NCBI RefSeq assembly: GCF_007994985.1
Contig: NZ_VOQF01000001.1
Coordinates: forward strand, 558,001-622,000
Direction: 5' to 3'
Length of the DNA stretch: 64,000 nt
Origin: Metabacillus litoralis
GTDB lineage: Bacteria > Bacillota > Bacilli > Bacillales > Bacillaceae
Shown here: piece after piece, positions 1-9,928 of the stretch
How positions within the stretch are numbered: position 1 is the stretch's first letter
Layout: each line of letters begins with the position of its first letter
The notes under the pieces: model-generated
Database searches by the model: none
Seen by the model: the letters and a program-made list of their open reading frames with translations, nothing else
Told to the model about the DNA's origin: nothing
Made by a program: the position numbers and the translations under genes

Positions 1-401
1 TGTGCTGGTGCATCTTCACACAAAAGATGGACAGGAATATCTTTTAAATCTTCTTCTGTTAAATCATATTCTTCTAAACGAAGAAACTCATTTTTCTCTG
101 TTGTGTCCTCAAAAGGATAAATCGATGCATTTAAGTGCCCATATCTACGGATATTTGTTACTAGCTTAACTGCTTCTGCGATCTGTTTCATTTTATCAGC
201 ACTAATTGAGTCATTGCCTGCTGAACTGGATTGTTTAGTTTGTATAGATGGAGAACCCCAATTATCAAAAATCTCTTTCAATTCTATGTCAACAGAATCT
301 GGATCAGATTTATATAAATCATATTGTTCCATGACATAGCCGAGGTTAGGGCCGTGAAAATTTTCCCAAGGATAATTTCGTATATTTGAACCATCTGACA
401 T
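1..401 (-). CDS. odhA: 2-oxoglutarate dehydrogenase E1 component, N-terminal part only
   Basis: The first 133 codons of the thiamine-diphosphate-dependent E1 subunit of the 2-oxoglutarate dehydrogenase complex (TCA cycle, cytoplasm) are visible; the rest lies beyond the window edge. The protein starts MSDGSNIRNYPWENFHGPN and continues with an EQYDLYKSDPDSVD segment and a conserved RRYGHLNASIYPF stretch, as in Bacillus OdhA. The ATG at 401 follows a GGGGG ribosome binding site about ten bases upstream. In B. subtilis odhA lies beside yojO, as here. No catalytic residue is visible. A candidate catabolite-repression site lies about 115 bases upstream. Confidence 0.93.
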   Translation of the reverse strand, partial: MSDGSNIRNYPWENFHGPNLGYVMEQYDLYKSDPDSVDIELKEIFDNWGSPSIQTKQSSSAGNDSISADKMKQIAEAVKLVTNIRRYGHLNASIYPFEDTTEKNEFLRLEEYDLTEEDLKDIPVHLLCEDAPA

Positions 402-909
402 GTAACATTACCCCCAACTATTCTTAAATGATCAGAATTTACATTCTGATACGTTCGTAGAATTCAAGTTATTATCCTACAATATTAAATTACAGTAAAA
501 ATATAGTAATATGATTTTAAAACGCTTCCAATGCTATTTTAACATTGCTAACTTCACATTCCAATACAGTTAATTGAAAAATTCAAAAAAAATTTTAATT
601 TCTTAAAATCTTCCTGTAAGTTATTAAGTATTCTTCAATTTAGAGAATTATCATACAATTAACTTATTTACTTAATTCTTATTTTACAACAAAGTATCCT
701 AAAAAAAGTACAATATTTATTATTTTAAACTAAATTTTTATTAAAATTTTTTAGTGTATGTAAAAAAAGCTCTAAATCTAACTACATCCCTTCATAATAT
801 ATACTTTGCAATTAGTTCAAGGCGATTAATTAAGTAGGATAAAGTTTGCTTCAATAGTATTCTTACATACAAGAAAAGACTAACTTAAAATCAAGCCAGC
901 CTTTTCCCG
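402..909. other. A+T-rich intergenic region between odhA and yojO
   Basis: This stretch of about 508 bases is very A+T rich and holds no convincing ORF on either strand. It must contain the odhA promoter, since odhA is transcribed leftwards from it, and the end of the yojN-yojO transcript. The only specific signal I can name is a cre-like site at 517-530. No clear intrinsic terminator for yojO was seen. Confidence 0.6.
517..530 (-). promoter_or_regulatory. candidate CcpA operator (cre) upstream of odhA
   Basis: On the minus strand the site reads TGGAAGCGTTTTAA. It matches the cre consensus TGNAARCGNWWWCA at every position but one (A for C at position 13). It lies about 115 bases upstream of the odhA start. 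Glucose repression of odhAB is known in B. subtilis; control by CcpA at this site is inference. Confidence 0.5.
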
Positions 910-2844
910 TTAAATTGTGTTTAGAAGTAATCTCTTTAACAGTGGGAAAAGCTGTTCTGGTAATTCTTCAATTTTTTCCACAAAAATACTATATCTTCCA
1001 TATATATTCTGGATGGTACTTTTAGTAGCCTCATCAATTTCCCTTGTAGATAGAAACACGTTCAGTACTTCTATTCCCATTTTTCTTGCTTCTAAAACCG
1101 ATTCATGTGTATCAATTATTCCATTTCTTTCATATCCCATGGCAGCAGGTTCACCATCTGAAAAGACTAAAAGGAATTTTTGTTTTTCTTGACGTCTTGA
1201 TAATTGCTTTGTCATATGCCTAATTGCATAACCATCTCGATTATCTTCTTCTGGTTTCAGTTGCATAATCTCTGGTCCTGATTGTTGATTTAATGATTTC
1301 TCGAATGTTATAACCTTATGAAAATGGTTAGGTTGATATGTTTTTGTCGCTTCATTAGTATCTTCCCAGAAACCTACAATTTGATGTGGTACACGTACTG
1401 ATTTTAATGTTTCATGAAATAAAGTTATACCTAACTTTGTCTGATCCATCTTATCGTACATTGATGCTGAACAATCGACTAATAACGTAAAAGCTGCATC
1501 AATTTCTGGTGATTTTTCTTGCTTCTTGTAAAATAGCTTTGGGTTATCATCTGTTAGTAAACGTAAAAATTTTTTGTTTAATCTACCGATGTGAAGATCT
1601 GTTCTAGGCATTGTCCTTTTATGCTCTAATGTCTTAAGAATCATTAATTTAAGCTTGTTTTGATATAACATTATGTTAGACCGATTTTCTGTGTATTCAT
1701 CTATTTCATTAGCTTTAGGAGAAATTGCATCGATGAAAATAGGGATAGCATATTTATTTTCTTTTCCATATGCTAAATCCCCTCCAGCTGATCGTTCTTC
1801 ACTTGTATTTTCAAGTGCTTCTAACTTTGAATAATCATTCTTTTTCGCTTTTTTCGATGTTCCTTGTACCATTGCAAGTGCCTGGTCTGTGTCCTCACCT
1901 TCACGGACAGTTCCATCACCATTTATAGTCGTATTCGTCCCTTGTTCCAACTCAAATTGAAGAAAACTTTTCGTTGGTTTACTAGTCTCGCTATGCCAAG
2001 TTGGTAGTTTGTCTTCATGAACATCCTCATCACCTGATTTTGCATCTTTTAAAGAGTCTTTGTTTTTTAACTTTGATTTTCTCTTAAGCTCTTCAAATAG
2101 AGTATTTGCCTGAAATGTATCGTAAGCTAATTCTGCTAAATAGAAATATGTATTTAACATATCTTTATCCAGAATCTCTTCTAATACATCCATTATATCT
2201 AGAACAATTTTAATACTCTCTGTTGTTGTTTTTGCTTCATATATTGAAAATATCTTTGTTTCTATATATGGAATTGTTCGATCTAAACTTTCAGATAATA
2301 ACGGAATTTCTTCTAATGACTCTGATGTAAGCTTTAAATAGATATAGTTAAAAAGTGCATCTGTCATAATATTTCGTTCTTGGTGTATCGTTAATTGACC
2401 TTGAAAGTGTTTTCTATATAACTTCTTTCTAATATTAAAGGCTTTTTTTGTTCCAGGGCGATCTTTTATACAAATTTCTTCAAGGCGAATATCTTCTAAT
2501 AGCATGCAAAGTTGTTTTGCAAAACTTTTCAATTTATAAGCTTCTATTTTTTGTATAAACAGTCCAATTTCTTTAAAGTTTGTATAATAGAAGTTGCCTA
2601 TACTTCTTAAAAAGATATCACTTTTAAAACCTTCAACTGTTTCATTTTTTTCCCTATGATCCCAAAAATGACTAATAAATATTTTTCTATCAACTGGATC
2701 TAAATATGATTGAACACTAAAATCAACTTCGATATCAGCTTGTTTCGTTAAAGCTTTAGCAAGATCTGATAGCTCCATAAATAAAAAAGAATCTACTTGT
2801 TGATCGTTAAATTTAATAAATCTCAATTTAAGAACCTCACTCAA
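910..2844 (-). CDS. yojO: VWA-domain protein YojO (partner of a MoxR-type ATPase)
   Basis: A 644-residue cytoplasmic protein with a C-terminal von Willebrand factor A domain. The MIDAS metal site is visible as DCSAS (D457, S459, S461), with a later FSDGEPAA segment. The N-terminal 450 residues are alpha-helical with a charged low-complexity linker (about 255-350). The gene overlaps the end of yojN by eight bases, so the two are probably translationally coupled. In NorQ/NorD and CobS/CobT systems an AAA ATPase and a VWA protein together insert or remodel a metal cofactor of a target protein. By analogy YojO should be the substrate adaptor, but its target is unknown. Length is close to B. subtilis YojO. 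Confidence 0.85.
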   Translation of the reverse strand: MSEVLKLRFIKFNDQQVDSFLFMELSDLAKALTKQADIEVDFSVQSYLDPVDRKIFISHFWDHREKNETVEGFKSDIFLRSIGNFYYTNFKEIGLFIQKIEAYKLKSFAKQLCMLLEDIRLEEICIKDRPGTKKAFNIRKKLYRKHFQGQLTIHQERNIMTDALFNYIYLKLTSESLEEIPLLSESLDRTIPYIETKIFSIYEAKTTTESIKIVLDIMDVLEEILDKDMLNTYFYLAELAYDTFQANTLFEELKRKSKLKNKDSLKDAKSGDEDVHEDKLPTWHSETSKPTKSFLQFELEQGTNTTINGDGTVREGEDTDQALAMVQGTSKKAKKNDYSKLEALENTSEERSAGGDLAYGKENKYAIPIFIDAISPKANEIDEYTENRSNIMLYQNKLKLMILKTLEHKRTMPRTDLHIGRLNKKFLRLLTDDNPKLFYKKQEKSPEIDAAFTLLVDCSASMYDKMDQTKLGITLFHETLKSVRVPHQIVGFWEDTNEATKTYQPNHFHKVITFEKSLNQQSGPEIMQLKPEEDNRDGYAIRHMTKQLSRRQEKQKFLLVFSDGEPAAMGYERNGIIDTHESVLEARKMGIEVLNVFLSTREIDEATKSTIQNIYGRYSIFVEKIEELPEQLFPLLKRLLLNTI

Positions 2845-3718
2845 AAAGAGTATCTGCTAGATTTCGAATTGCAGCTTTCTCTCTTTCATCTTCTAGCTTA
2901 TCAACAATTGCTCTCTCTATGGATCTTTTAGGAGGCATATAGCTCGCTAAGTCACATGTGTCAATAAGTGCCCTTATAGAAGCCGCCTCTTCTGAAACTT
3001 GACCATTTTGGACAAGTGTTAACAGATCAGCTGATAATCTTGTAAATGTCTCTAGTAATTTTTCATCCTTAAGAGATGATTGATTTTCTAATACCTTTTT
3101 TAACTCTTTTCCTTGGATATAAGGAACTTCAATAACTACGAAACGATTTTTTAGTGCTTCATTTAAAGGAACGGTTCCTACATACCCTTCGTTTATAGCA
3201 GCTATAACCGTAAAATCATGATCAGATTTAATAACTTCACCAGTAAAAGGATTTGTGATCATCCTTCTATAATCTAAAACCCCATTTAATATAGGAAGTG
3301 TTTCTGGCTTTGCCATGTTAATTTCATCTATATAAAGCAGATGACCATTTTTCATAGCTTTTACAACAGGACCAGAAACAAAATCAATTGATGTCTTTCC
3401 GTTATCATTAGTAATTGTCTTAAAACCTAATAGTGCTTCTGCATCTAAGTCAACAGAGCAGTTGATGCTATGCATAGGTTGACCGAATAAATGAGATAAT
3501 GTTTCAGCGAGCTTTGTTTTACCAGAACCTGTCGGCCCCTTCAAAAGAACATTTTTACCCAGTGCAAGTACAATCATTGCATCTTCTAAGATGGCTTCAT
3601 CTGAAGGAGTAAAACCACTTTCACCAATTATTCCTTGGGCATTTTCAAACCTTTTTACTTTCCCTTCGATTATTTCTTTTATTTTATCTGGTAATGCACT
3701 TAATTGTTTTGAGTTCAT
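2837..3718 (-). CDS. yojN: MoxR-type AAA+ ATPase YojN
   Basis: A 293-residue AAA+ ATPase of the MoxR/NorQ/CobS type. Walker A is GPTGSGKT (residues 61-68 of the chosen start) and Walker B is LLYIDEIN (D131, E132). A later [10 protein letters not shown] segment fits the sensor region of the family. The start at 3718 is preferred over an in-frame ATG at 3742 because an AAGGA site stands eight bases before 3718, while nothing comparable precedes 3742. It is followed by yojO with an eight-base overlap and should act with it as an ATP-driven chaperone pair. The substrate is not known. Confidence 0.88.
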   Translation of the reverse strand: MNSKQLSALPDKIKEIIEGKVKRFENAQGIIGESGFTPSDEAILEDAMIVLALGKNVLLKGPTGSGKTKLAETLSHLFGQPMHSINCSVDLDAEALLGFKTITNDNGKTSIDFVSGPVVKAMKNGHLLYIDEINMAKPETLPILNGVLDYRRMITNPFTGEVIKSDHDFTVIAAINEGYVGTVPLNEALKNRFVVIEVPYIQGKELKKVLENQSSLKDEKLLETFTRLSADLLTLVQNGQVSEEAASIRALIDTCDLASYMPPKRSIERAIVDKLEDEREKAAIRNLADTLFE

Positions 3719-3805
3719 AATAGTCCTTCTTTCATTTTTCATCTAACACTTACACATGATTGTAAGGCTTATTTTGTATTGTTTTTGTAACATCACTAAT
3801 ATTTA

Positions 3806-3958
3806 GGCTCTTTAAACTTTGCTGTTGATGTCGATTACAGGCATTCTCTTCCCGGGAAAAAATAAAACCTTTTTGAAACGCTTCTAACACAGAAGTCTTA
3901 TACTTGCATTACAATTACCAATGTTGTACTAAAATCAACATAAATCTTTAACAAAACC
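3806..3958 (+). mobile_element. family B miniature element, copy B1
   Basis: A 153-bp non-coding element starting GGCTCTTTAAACTTTGCTG and ending AACAAAACC. The right end, read inverted (GGTTTTGTTAAAGATTTATG), partly matches the left end, giving imperfect terminal inverted repeats. It is flanked by AATATTTA (3798-3805) and TATATTTA (3959-3966), seven of eight identical, as expected for an aged 8-bp target duplication. The first 55 bases recur at 22064 and 52114. Confidence 0.6.
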
Positions 3959-4060
3959 TATATTTAAATAAATTTTATAATCCACACTCGAGTATACTAG
4001 AAAAACATCTAGTATTCAAAAATCTCAATTATAATGAAGAAAGTTAAAGTTCTTCAAAAA

Positions 4061-4083
4061 AAAAAGACCTAAAAGGTCTTTTT
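4061..4083 (-). terminator. intrinsic terminator of the LysM-NlpC/P60 gene
   Basis: AAAAAGACCT and AGGTCTTTTT form a ten-base-pair stem around AAA. On the minus strand the stem is followed by a further run of T. It lies 20 bases past the stop of the gene at 4104. Confidence 0.85.
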
Positions 4084-4103
4084 AAAAAACTAATTAATTT
4101 AAA

Positions 4104-5159
4104 TTAAGAAAAACGTTTTGCTCCTAAATAACGCTTTTGCCAATATGTATTAGTTAATGATGAAATTGTTACACCAGAGCTACTAGAATGGATAAATTCA
4201 TTATTTCCTAAATAAATCCCCATATGTGAAGGACCTTCCTTATATGTTGTAAAGAACACAAAATCGCCTATTGATGGTGCAGCCACTGGTTTCATTATAC
4301 CCCAATAACCAGCTGTACTTAAGCGAGAAACAGATGTTACTTTATTTAGCACATAATAAATGTATCCACTACAATCAAACCCAAGTGGTGTGTTACCTGC
4401 CCACACATAGGGTGTACCAATAAGTGCTTTCGCTTCATTAATCATTGTATCGACTTTACTTGTTGGTTTAGTTTCAACAGTATTTTTTGGCGCTTCTGGG
4501 ATAGAAGTCTCACCTGAAATCTTTAAAACTTGTCCAACTCTTATCACGTCTGATGTAAGTTTGTTCGATACCTTGAGTTCAGCAACTGTAATGTTAAATT
4601 GGTTAGCAATCTTCCATAATGAATCACCAGCTTTTACCGAATAAGATGATTCTGCTTGTGATGGTTTTGAACTAACTGGTGTAGTTACAGGAATGGTTTC
4701 AGTTTCTTTTGTTGTAGTCGTAGTTGCTTGTTTCACTATTAATTTTTGACCAACTCTAATGAGGTCATTTTTTAGTCCATTTAGTTTTTTCAACTCACTG
4801 ACTGTTGTGTTGGTAGCTCTTGCAATTACCCATAATGAGTCACCTGATTTCACTACATACGTAACAGCTTTTGTTGTTGTAGTTGAAACTTTAGGAGTTA
4901 CAGTCGATGCTGTTTGCTGATTAGATTTTGGTATTTGACTATTTGTATTAGGTAGTTCTAATACTTGTCCAATTTTCAAAAAATCGTTAGATAAACCATT
5001 TGCATTCTTAATTAATCCAACACTTGTGTCATATTGTCGAGATAAGCTCCATAGAGTATCCCCACTTTTAACCACTACACTTTCGGCAGCTGCCGCTGAG
5101 GCAAACAGGGACGATCCGACTACAGCTGTAGCTGTAAGTCCTAAAATTTTCTGCTTCAT
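4104..5159 (-). CDS. cwlS: secreted peptidoglycan D,L-endopeptidase with three LysM domains (CwlS/LytE type)
   Basis: A 351-residue exported cell wall hydrolase. It has a signal peptide (residues 1-26, ending ASAAAAES), three LysM peptidoglycan-binding domains (about 27-69, 100-142, 173-214) separated by Thr/Ser/Pro-rich linkers, and a C-terminal NlpC/P60 domain (about 237-351). The catalytic Cys263 is in FDCSGY, with His312 in PSHMGIYLG and His324 in EFIHSS. The enzyme should cut the D-Glu-meso-diaminopimelate bond. Position matches B. subtilis cwlS (yojL), but that protein has four LysM domains, so this copy is closer to LytE in build. TAGGAGGT precedes the ATG. Its catalytic domain closely resembles that of the protein at 58246. 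Confidence 0.85.
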   Translation of the reverse strand: MKQKILGLTATAVVGSSLFASAAAAESVVVKSGDTLWSLSRQYDTSVGLIKNANGLSNDFLKIGQVLELPNTNSQIPKSNQQTASTVTPKVSTTTTKAVTYVVKSGDSLWVIARATNTTVSELKKLNGLKNDLIRVGQKLIVKQATTTTTKETETIPVTTPVSSKPSQAESSYSVKAGDSLWKIANQFNITVAELKVSNKLTSDVIRVGQVLKISGETSIPEAPKNTVETKPTSKVDTMINEAKALIGTPYVWAGNTPLGFDCSGYIYYVLNKVTSVSRLSTAGYWGIMKPVAAPSIGDFVFFTTYKEGPSHMGIYLGNNEFIHSSSSGVTISSLTNTYWQKRYLGAKRFS

Positions 5160-5631
5160 CTAAATATGTACCTCCTAGGTTTTTCTAAAACTCTTTGTGG
5201 AAAAGATTTAATTTTACCTTAGTTGGGTAATACAATCTCTTTTCACAAGAGTTCAAATTTACTATTGTGAGAGAGTTCACTCTTTCTTTAAAAGCAACAA
5301 AATTCACGAAAACACCTTTATTAAAGAAAAACACTCATTTCAGCAAGTTAATACTCGCAGAATGAACTGTAATAAAAATTAGTACTATATCCCCACTCTT
5401 CTCCTTAAAACCTTGTTGCATTCCATTTACCTGGATAAAAATAGTTTAATTGATTCGTGTACATAAAACTACATAATTCTCTAAAAAAAAGTATAATAAG
5501 CCAAAAATAGGTAAAAAGATACATGTTCATCTATAATCATACAAAGAAAATAATCTAGTTGTTAAATATAGAGTCCGTTTAAAATATAAAAAAACAGAAG
5601 GTGAATTCTGTCTTTAATTTGTATTATATAT
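5160..5631. other. intergenic region upstream of the LysM-NlpC/P60 gene
   Basis: This gap of 472 bases holds the promoter region of the hydrolase gene (transcribed leftwards) and the terminator of the MFS gene near 5586-5611. No ORF with a ribosome binding site was found. The part from 5178 to 5316 has ends that weakly resemble family A elements (GGTTTTTCTAAAA on the left, CACGAAAACACC on the right), but without flanking repeats. Confidence 0.5.
5586..5611 (-). terminator. intrinsic terminator of the MFS gene
   Basis: On the minus strand ACAGAA-TTCACC-TTCTGT is followed by seven T residues, about 20 bases past the stop of the MFS transporter gene. Confidence 0.8.
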
Positions 5632-6840
5632 TTAGACAACGTTTTTTCCCTTTATGAGTTGAGGTTCATTAATTTTTTTCCGACTATTAAATAAAGCAAA
5701 ATAAATGACTGCGGATAGAGACAAAACACCAAAAATCAAGACCATATATTGAAGCCCAATTGTATCAAGCAGTAAACCAGTACTCAATAAGACTACTTGA
5801 AACATAATACGATCTAACATATTACGGAAGGAGAAAAACCTGCCGTGATATTCTTTAGCAATTTTCGTCTGAAATATTGTCGCAGCGATAGGAAAAAAGC
5901 ACCCAACCCCTAACCCAAAGAGACCGAAAGAAATAAGTGACATAAATTTAATATCACTAAAGAATAATGAAAGATGGGCTATCGATATTAAAAAGGCAAA
6001 AATGAACATTAGCTTAATAGGGGGTAATAAATGTGTTATTTTCTTTACAAAGAAAGCACCAATCATAAATGATAATCCTTCTACTGTATATAAAAGACCT
6101 TTTATTGATATATCGTTTTGTAACTCACTAATATTAATAACCATTAAATTAAACCCACCAATAAACAGCATTGGAATAACGGTAAGAACAAGTGCTGATA
6201 TCACAATAGGAACTTCCTTTAAAACTGGCAATACATCTTTGAAACTACTAGTCTTATTACTTCTTACCTTATCAAAATCAGCCTCTTCAAAATCCAAAGC
6301 AAATGTCGTGATCAAGATAAATAAATAGGCAACCATAGATCCAATATACAAAGATTCAATTTCCAACACAACAAGCATCATCCCTGCTAAAGCAGTACCT
6401 GCGACACGTGCTAATGTAGAAACATTCATATGAACACCATTCATTTGAATTAAGTCTTTTTCTTTAACAATTAAAGGAATGACTGCTTGAATAGCCGGAA
6501 AATAAAAAGCAGCACTAATTTGAATGCTAACCATGAAAAATACCATAAAAATGATTGCTTCAAAATGGATTGCCATGAACATGAATACAACGCTTAGCAT
6601 TCGTCCAATTCCTGCATAAATCATCACTTTTTTCTTTGAATAAGTATCTATCACTTTACCTGCCAATGGACCAAAAAACACTCCAGCTAACAATCCAAGA
6701 AACAAGACAACTGATTTCATAAAATCTGAGGGGATGTATTTTTGCATAAACTCTAAATTACCGATTATCCCCATCCACAATCCCAAACCAGCTATTAGCT
6801 CACCTATTAATAAAATCCAAACATTTTTATTTCTCCACAT
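5632..6840 (-). CDS. MFS transporter, drug-exporter type
   Basis: A 402-residue integral membrane protein with about twelve hydrophobic segments. The loop between helices 2 and 3 reads GPLAGKVIDTYSKKKVMIYAG, the usual MFS signature with Gly, Asp and basic residues. It resembles macrolide or multidrug exporters of the MefA/YfiS class, but the substrate cannot be read from sequence. The frame is open to a TTG at 6858, but ATG 6840 fits the GGAAGAAG site better. Its own terminator follows. In B. subtilis this position between cwlS and cdaS holds the glycosyltransferase gene yojK, so this gene is a local replacement. Confidence 0.8.
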   Translation of the reverse strand: MWRNKNVWILLIGELIAGLGLWMGIIGNLEFMQKYIPSDFMKSVVLFLGLLAGVFFGPLAGKVIDTYSKKKVMIYAGIGRMLSVVFMFMAIHFEAIIFMVFFMVSIQISAAFYFPAIQAVIPLIVKEKDLIQMNGVHMNVSTLARVAGTALAGMMLVVLEIESLYIGSMVAYLFILITTFALDFEEADFDKVRSNKTSSFKDVLPVLKEVPIVISALVLTVIPMLFIGGFNLMVINISELQNDISIKGLLYTVEGLSFMIGAFFVKKITHLLPPIKLMFIFAFLISIAHLSLFFSDIKFMSLISFGLFGLGVGCFFPIAATIFQTKIAKEYHGRFFSFRNMLDRIMFQVVLLSTGLLLDTIGLQYMVLIFGVLSLSAVIYFALFNSRKKINEPQLIKGKNVV

Positions 6841-6927
6841 AGTTTCAGCTTCTTCCAATAATTTGTATGTAAACCTACTATAACACCCTATAAATTATTT
6901 CGCTACTCGAAATAGAGCAATGTAATA

Positions 6928-7551
6928 TTAGTGTAAATTAGTATCTGAGGAACTAATTGGATAAAGTGAACCTTCTAATGCAAAAGACATCTTTCCTGTT
7001 TCTTCTGACACAACTAAAATTAATGCATCTGTTTGTTCCGAAAGTCCAATTGCTGCCCGATGTCTTGTACCAACCTTTTCAGCACCAAAATTTTGTGTTG
7101 TTAACGGAAGTACATTTGCTGCTGAATAAATTAAATCTCCTTTTATAAGAAGTGCTCCATCATGTAAAGGATTGCCAGGATAGAAGATACTTTCAATTAG
7201 TCTATTTGATAAATCCGCATTAATTTGAATACCACCTTGAATGTGGGGATCTGTTGTTTCAGTCCGTTCTACAATGATGAGTGCACCATGTCTTTTCTTT
7301 GATAAATTTTGTAAAGATTTTGCAATTTCAATATAATTCTTTGTGAATTCTCCAATATATGCCTTTAAGTAAAAAAATGAGGCCGAGGACTGAATTTCAT
7401 CAAATCGTTCTCTTATATGTGAAAGTTCACATAATAAGCAATAATCCTTCTCTCCTATAGAGTTCTTCATCGAAAGAGCTTCTTCTATAATTTGATCAAG
7501 GTGATAAGAGATATGATTTTTTATATGAACAAATGTTGAAGGGTTTTCCAA
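6928..7551 (-). CDS. cdaS: sporulation-type diadenylate cyclase CdaS
   Basis: A 207-residue enzyme making cyclic di-AMP from two ATP. The N-terminal helical YojJ-type regulatory domain covers about residues 1-60 and the DisA_N (DAC) catalytic domain about 65-200, with DGA at 131-133 and RHR at 163-165, both intact. Length equals B. subtilis CdaS, a forespore-expressed enzyme whose two N-terminal helices hold the cyclase inactive. The start is a TTG at 7551 preceded by AAAGGAG at nine bases. It is divergent from a small membrane-protein gene at 7643 and is followed by the MFS gene after 87 bases. Confidence 0.92.
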   Translation of the reverse strand: MENPSTFVHIKNHISYHLDQIIEEALSMKNSIGEKDYCLLCELSHIRERFDEIQSSASFFYLKAYIGEFTKNYIEIAKSLQNLSKKRHGALIIVERTETTDPHIQGGIQINADLSNRLIESIFYPGNPLHDGALLIKGDLIYSAANVLPLTTQNFGAEKVGTRHRAAIGLSEQTDALILVVSEETGKMSFALEGSLYPISSSDTNLH

Positions 7552-7642
7552 ATGATAAATCTCCTTTCAGCTATAAATCTTTATAAATTATTACGAGTAT
7601 TATCTCCTAAAATACACCATACTATAAAGGGAGGTTTTTACA

Positions 7643-7762
7643 ATGATTACTCAAAAGATTTTTCAATATATCTTTAGCATTTTAGGTGTGATTTCATTAG
7701 GCTTTTTTTATTTTCAAATGTTTAAAGGAGAATCACGCAAATCAAACAATGAACAAAAATAA
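7643..7762 (+). CDS. small membrane protein of 39 residues
   Basis: A short ORF starting MITQKIFQYIF with one hydrophobic segment (about residues 6-26) and a charged tail ending NNEQK. A GGGAGG site lies nine bases before the ATG. It is divergent from cdaS and upstream of yojI in the same direction, 63 bases apart. I do not recognise the family. The good ribosome binding site and typical membrane-peptide composition are the case for it being real. Confidence 0.6.
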   Translation: MITQKIFQYIFSILGVISLGFFYFQMFKGESRKSNNEQK

Positions 7763-7825
7763 CATCTCATTGATATCATTCATGTTATAATTCTCTAGTC
7801 AACAACTAGAAAAGAGGATGTTAAT

Positions 7826-9187
7826 ATGAAAGAAGCAGTTTCAAAGCGGGATAAGTTGTTCCAATTTTCAAGTATACTTTTTCCGATATTAGTGACCCAG
7901 CTGGGCTTATTCTCGATGAGCTTTTTCGATACTACCATGTCCGGAAAAGTCCATCGAGACGATTTAGCCGGAGTAGCAATTGGTTCAAGCCTATGGATAC
8001 CAGTTTATACTGGATTAAGTGGCATTTTATTATCCGTTACACCAATCGTAGCTCATCTAATTGGAGCAAAGAAGAAGAAAGAAGTTCCTTTTATGGTTGT
8101 GCAGGGGTTATATGTTAGCTTGTTCATTTCAATACTTATTTTTCTTCTAGGTTTTTTTACATTAGATCTCATATTAAATAATATGGGCTTAGAGGAAGAT
8201 GTAATACATATAGCAAAAGGTTATCTTGTAGCTTTATCATTTGGGATTTTCCCACTATTTCTTTATGCGGTACTTCGTTGTTTTATTGACGCGTTAGGAC
8301 TTACTAGAGTAACCATGTTTATCACTCTTACATCTCTTCCTATTAACTTTATCTTAAATTATATGTTTATCTTTGGTAAATTCGGAGCTCCAAAGCTTGG
8401 TGGTATTGGAGCTGGAATCGCATCTTCCATTACCTATTGGTGTATTGCAGGAATAACGATCTTTATTATTTTTAAGCAAGCACCTTTTAAGGAATTTGGA
8501 ATCTTTAAAACATTTTATAAGATATCATTTAAAGCATGGGCTGAAATATTACTCATTGGAGTTCCAATTGGGCTTTCTATATTTTTTGAAACAAGTATTT
8601 TTGCTGCTGTCACCTTATTGATGGGGCAATATAATACCGTTACAATTGCATCACACCAGGCAGCTATCAACTTTGCCTCATTCCTTTATATGCTTCCACT
8701 AAGTATTTCAATGGCATTAACGATTGTTGTCGGTCATGAAATAGGGGCAAAAAGAATGAAGGATGCAAAGCAATATAGTTATTTAGGAATTGGCTTTGCC
8801 CTGTTTTTATCTATTTTATCGGCGGCACTCATTTATTTCTTCCGTCCAGAAGTAGCTTCCATCTATACTTCGGATCCTGATGTACTAAAACTTACTCAAG
8901 ACTTTTTGATTTACGCTATATTCTTCCAATTATCAGACGCCATAGCTGCTCCTATACAAGGTGCTTTAAGAGGATATAAAGATGTTAATGTAACTTTTAT
9001 TATGGCTCTTGTATCGTATTGGGTAATTGGACTTCCAGTAGGCTTTTTGTTAGCCACATACACACCACTAGATGCTTTTGGGTATTGGATTGGTTTAATA
9101 TCTGGCCTTGCAGCAGGAGCAATTGGTCTTTCTGCTAGACTTGCTTTTATCCAAAAAAGAAAACAACAAGAATTATCAACAAACTAA
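7826..9187 (+). CDS. yojI: MATE family multidrug efflux protein (NorM/YojI type)
   Basis: A 453-residue integral membrane protein with twelve predicted membrane segments in two homologous halves, as in MATE transporters, which export cationic drugs in exchange for Na+ or H+. Early segments read [18 protein letters not shown] and [18 protein letters not shown]-like stretches typical of NorM. Length fits the family. The gene has AGAGGATG before its ATG and a TATAAT hexamer at 7786-7791. An 18-bp hairpin follows the stop. Position beside bshB2 matches B. subtilis yojI. Confidence 0.9.
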   Translation: MKEAVSKRDKLFQFSSILFPILVTQLGLFSMSFFDTTMSGKVHRDDLAGVAIGSSLWIPVYTGLSGILLSVTPIVAHLIGAKKKKEVPFMVVQGLYVSLFISILIFLLGFFTLDLILNNMGLEEDVIHIAKGYLVALSFGIFPLFLYAVLRCFIDALGLTRVTMFITLTSLPINFILNYMFIFGKFGAPKLGGIGAGIASSITYWCIAGITIFIIFKQAPFKEFGIFKTFYKISFKAWAEILLIGVPIGLSIFFETSIFAAVTLLMGQYNTVTIASHQAAINFASFLYMLPLSISMALTIVVGHEIGAKRMKDAKQYSYLGIGFALFLSILSAALIYFFRPEVASIYTSDPDVLKLTQDFLIYAIFFQLSDAIAAPIQGALRGYKDVNVTFIMALVSYWVIGLPVGFLLATYTPLDAFGYWIGLISGLAAGAIGLSARLAFIQKRKQQELSTN

Positions 9188-9188
9188 A

Positions 9189-9230
9189 ACAAACAAGGCT
9201 GACTCAATGAACTGAGTCAGCCTTGTTTGT
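9189..9230. terminator. long hairpin between convergent yojI and bshB2
   Basis: An 18-bp perfect stem (ACAAACAAGGCTGACTCA and its complement) with a six-base loop lies directly after the yojI stop. There is no long T run, but the position between convergent genes and the core GGCTGACTC, shared with the terminator at 12356, argue for a bidirectional terminator. Confidence 0.7.
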
Positions 9231-9256
9231 CATAATAAACACCTAATTAACAAGAA

Positions 9257-9928
9257 CTAAAAAGAACTGTTCCACTTATATGTCCAAAATACTTCACTTT
9301 CAAACCAATGCATAAATTCCGGATCTTTATTTAGAAGCTTTTCTTCAATTTGTTTTAACATACCTTCAGTTTGTGATCGATGTGCTTTTAATGCATTTAA
9401 TTTAATATCTGCTACATCAGTAATATTAATATGAATATCTGGCTCTCCAATCACTTCAAAACGGTTTTTAGTAATTGCCATACAATAAGTTATAGGTCTT
9501 TCTTCAATCGGTTTACGTTCTAAAGCACGTATAACTGCAGCACCACATGCATCATGATCAGGGTGAACACCATGTCCAGGATAGAAAGTCACGATTAAAG
9601 AAGGTTTTACATCATCGATGATGCCTTCCATAATAGTAGCTAGGTGCTCATCATCTTCGAACTCGAGTGTTTTATCTCTAAGACCAAGCATCCTTAAATC
9701 TTGAATATCCATCGCTTTACAGGCGTCACTTAATTCCTTTTTGCGAATTTGGGGTAAAATTTCACGATTAGCAAATAAAGGATTACCCATATTTCTGCCC
9801 ATTTCTCCTAATGTACCACATGCATATGTAACAGGAATTCCTGCTTTTCTATTTTTAGCAATTAAACCTGCAACACCAAATGCTTCATCATCCGGGTGTG
9901 GTAAAATGACTAGTACATGTTCTCTCAT
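9257..9928 (-). CDS. bshB2: bacillithiol biosynthesis deacetylase BshB2
   Basis: A 223-residue zinc-dependent N-deacetylase of the LmbE/PIG-L family. The metal motif PHPDDEAFG is at residues 10-18 and the second HPDH motif is in GHGVHPDHDACG. It removes the acetyl group from GlcNAc-malate in bacillithiol synthesis. It overlaps yojF by four bases (ATGA), so the two are co-translated. In B. subtilis BshB2 (YojG) is the minor, partly redundant deacetylase beside BshB1. The brxA bacilliredoxin gene at 54530 shows that this thiol is used here. Confidence 0.92.
   Translation of the reverse strand: MREHVLVILPHPDDEAFGVAGLIAKNRKAGIPVTYACGTLGEMGRNMGNPLFANREILPQIRKKELSDACKAMDIQDLRMLGLRDKTLEFEDDEHLATIMEGIIDDVKPSLIVTFYPGHGVHPDHDACGAAVIRALERKPIEERPITYCMAITKNRFEVIGEPDIHINITDVADIKLNALKAHRSQTEGMLKQIEEKLLNKDPEFMHWFESEVFWTYKWNSSF

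Larger units (their letters stand above)
3719..4103. other. intergenic region upstream of yojN, holding a family B element and a terminator
   Basis: The 385 bases between yojN and the next gene hold the probable yojN promoter region, a 153-bp family B element (3806-3958) and the terminator of the following cell wall hydrolase gene (4061-4083). No ORF is supported. Confidence 0.6.

Noticed and set aside
3871-3892. cre-like word TTGAAACGCTTCTA
   Set aside because: Three mismatches to the consensus on either strand and it lies inside element B1.
5178-5316. Possible further family A element upstream of the LysM-NlpC/P60 gene
   Set aside because: The ends resemble family A weakly, but length (139 bp) and interior do not fit, there are no flanking repeats, and the left flank is the gene's own ribosome binding site.
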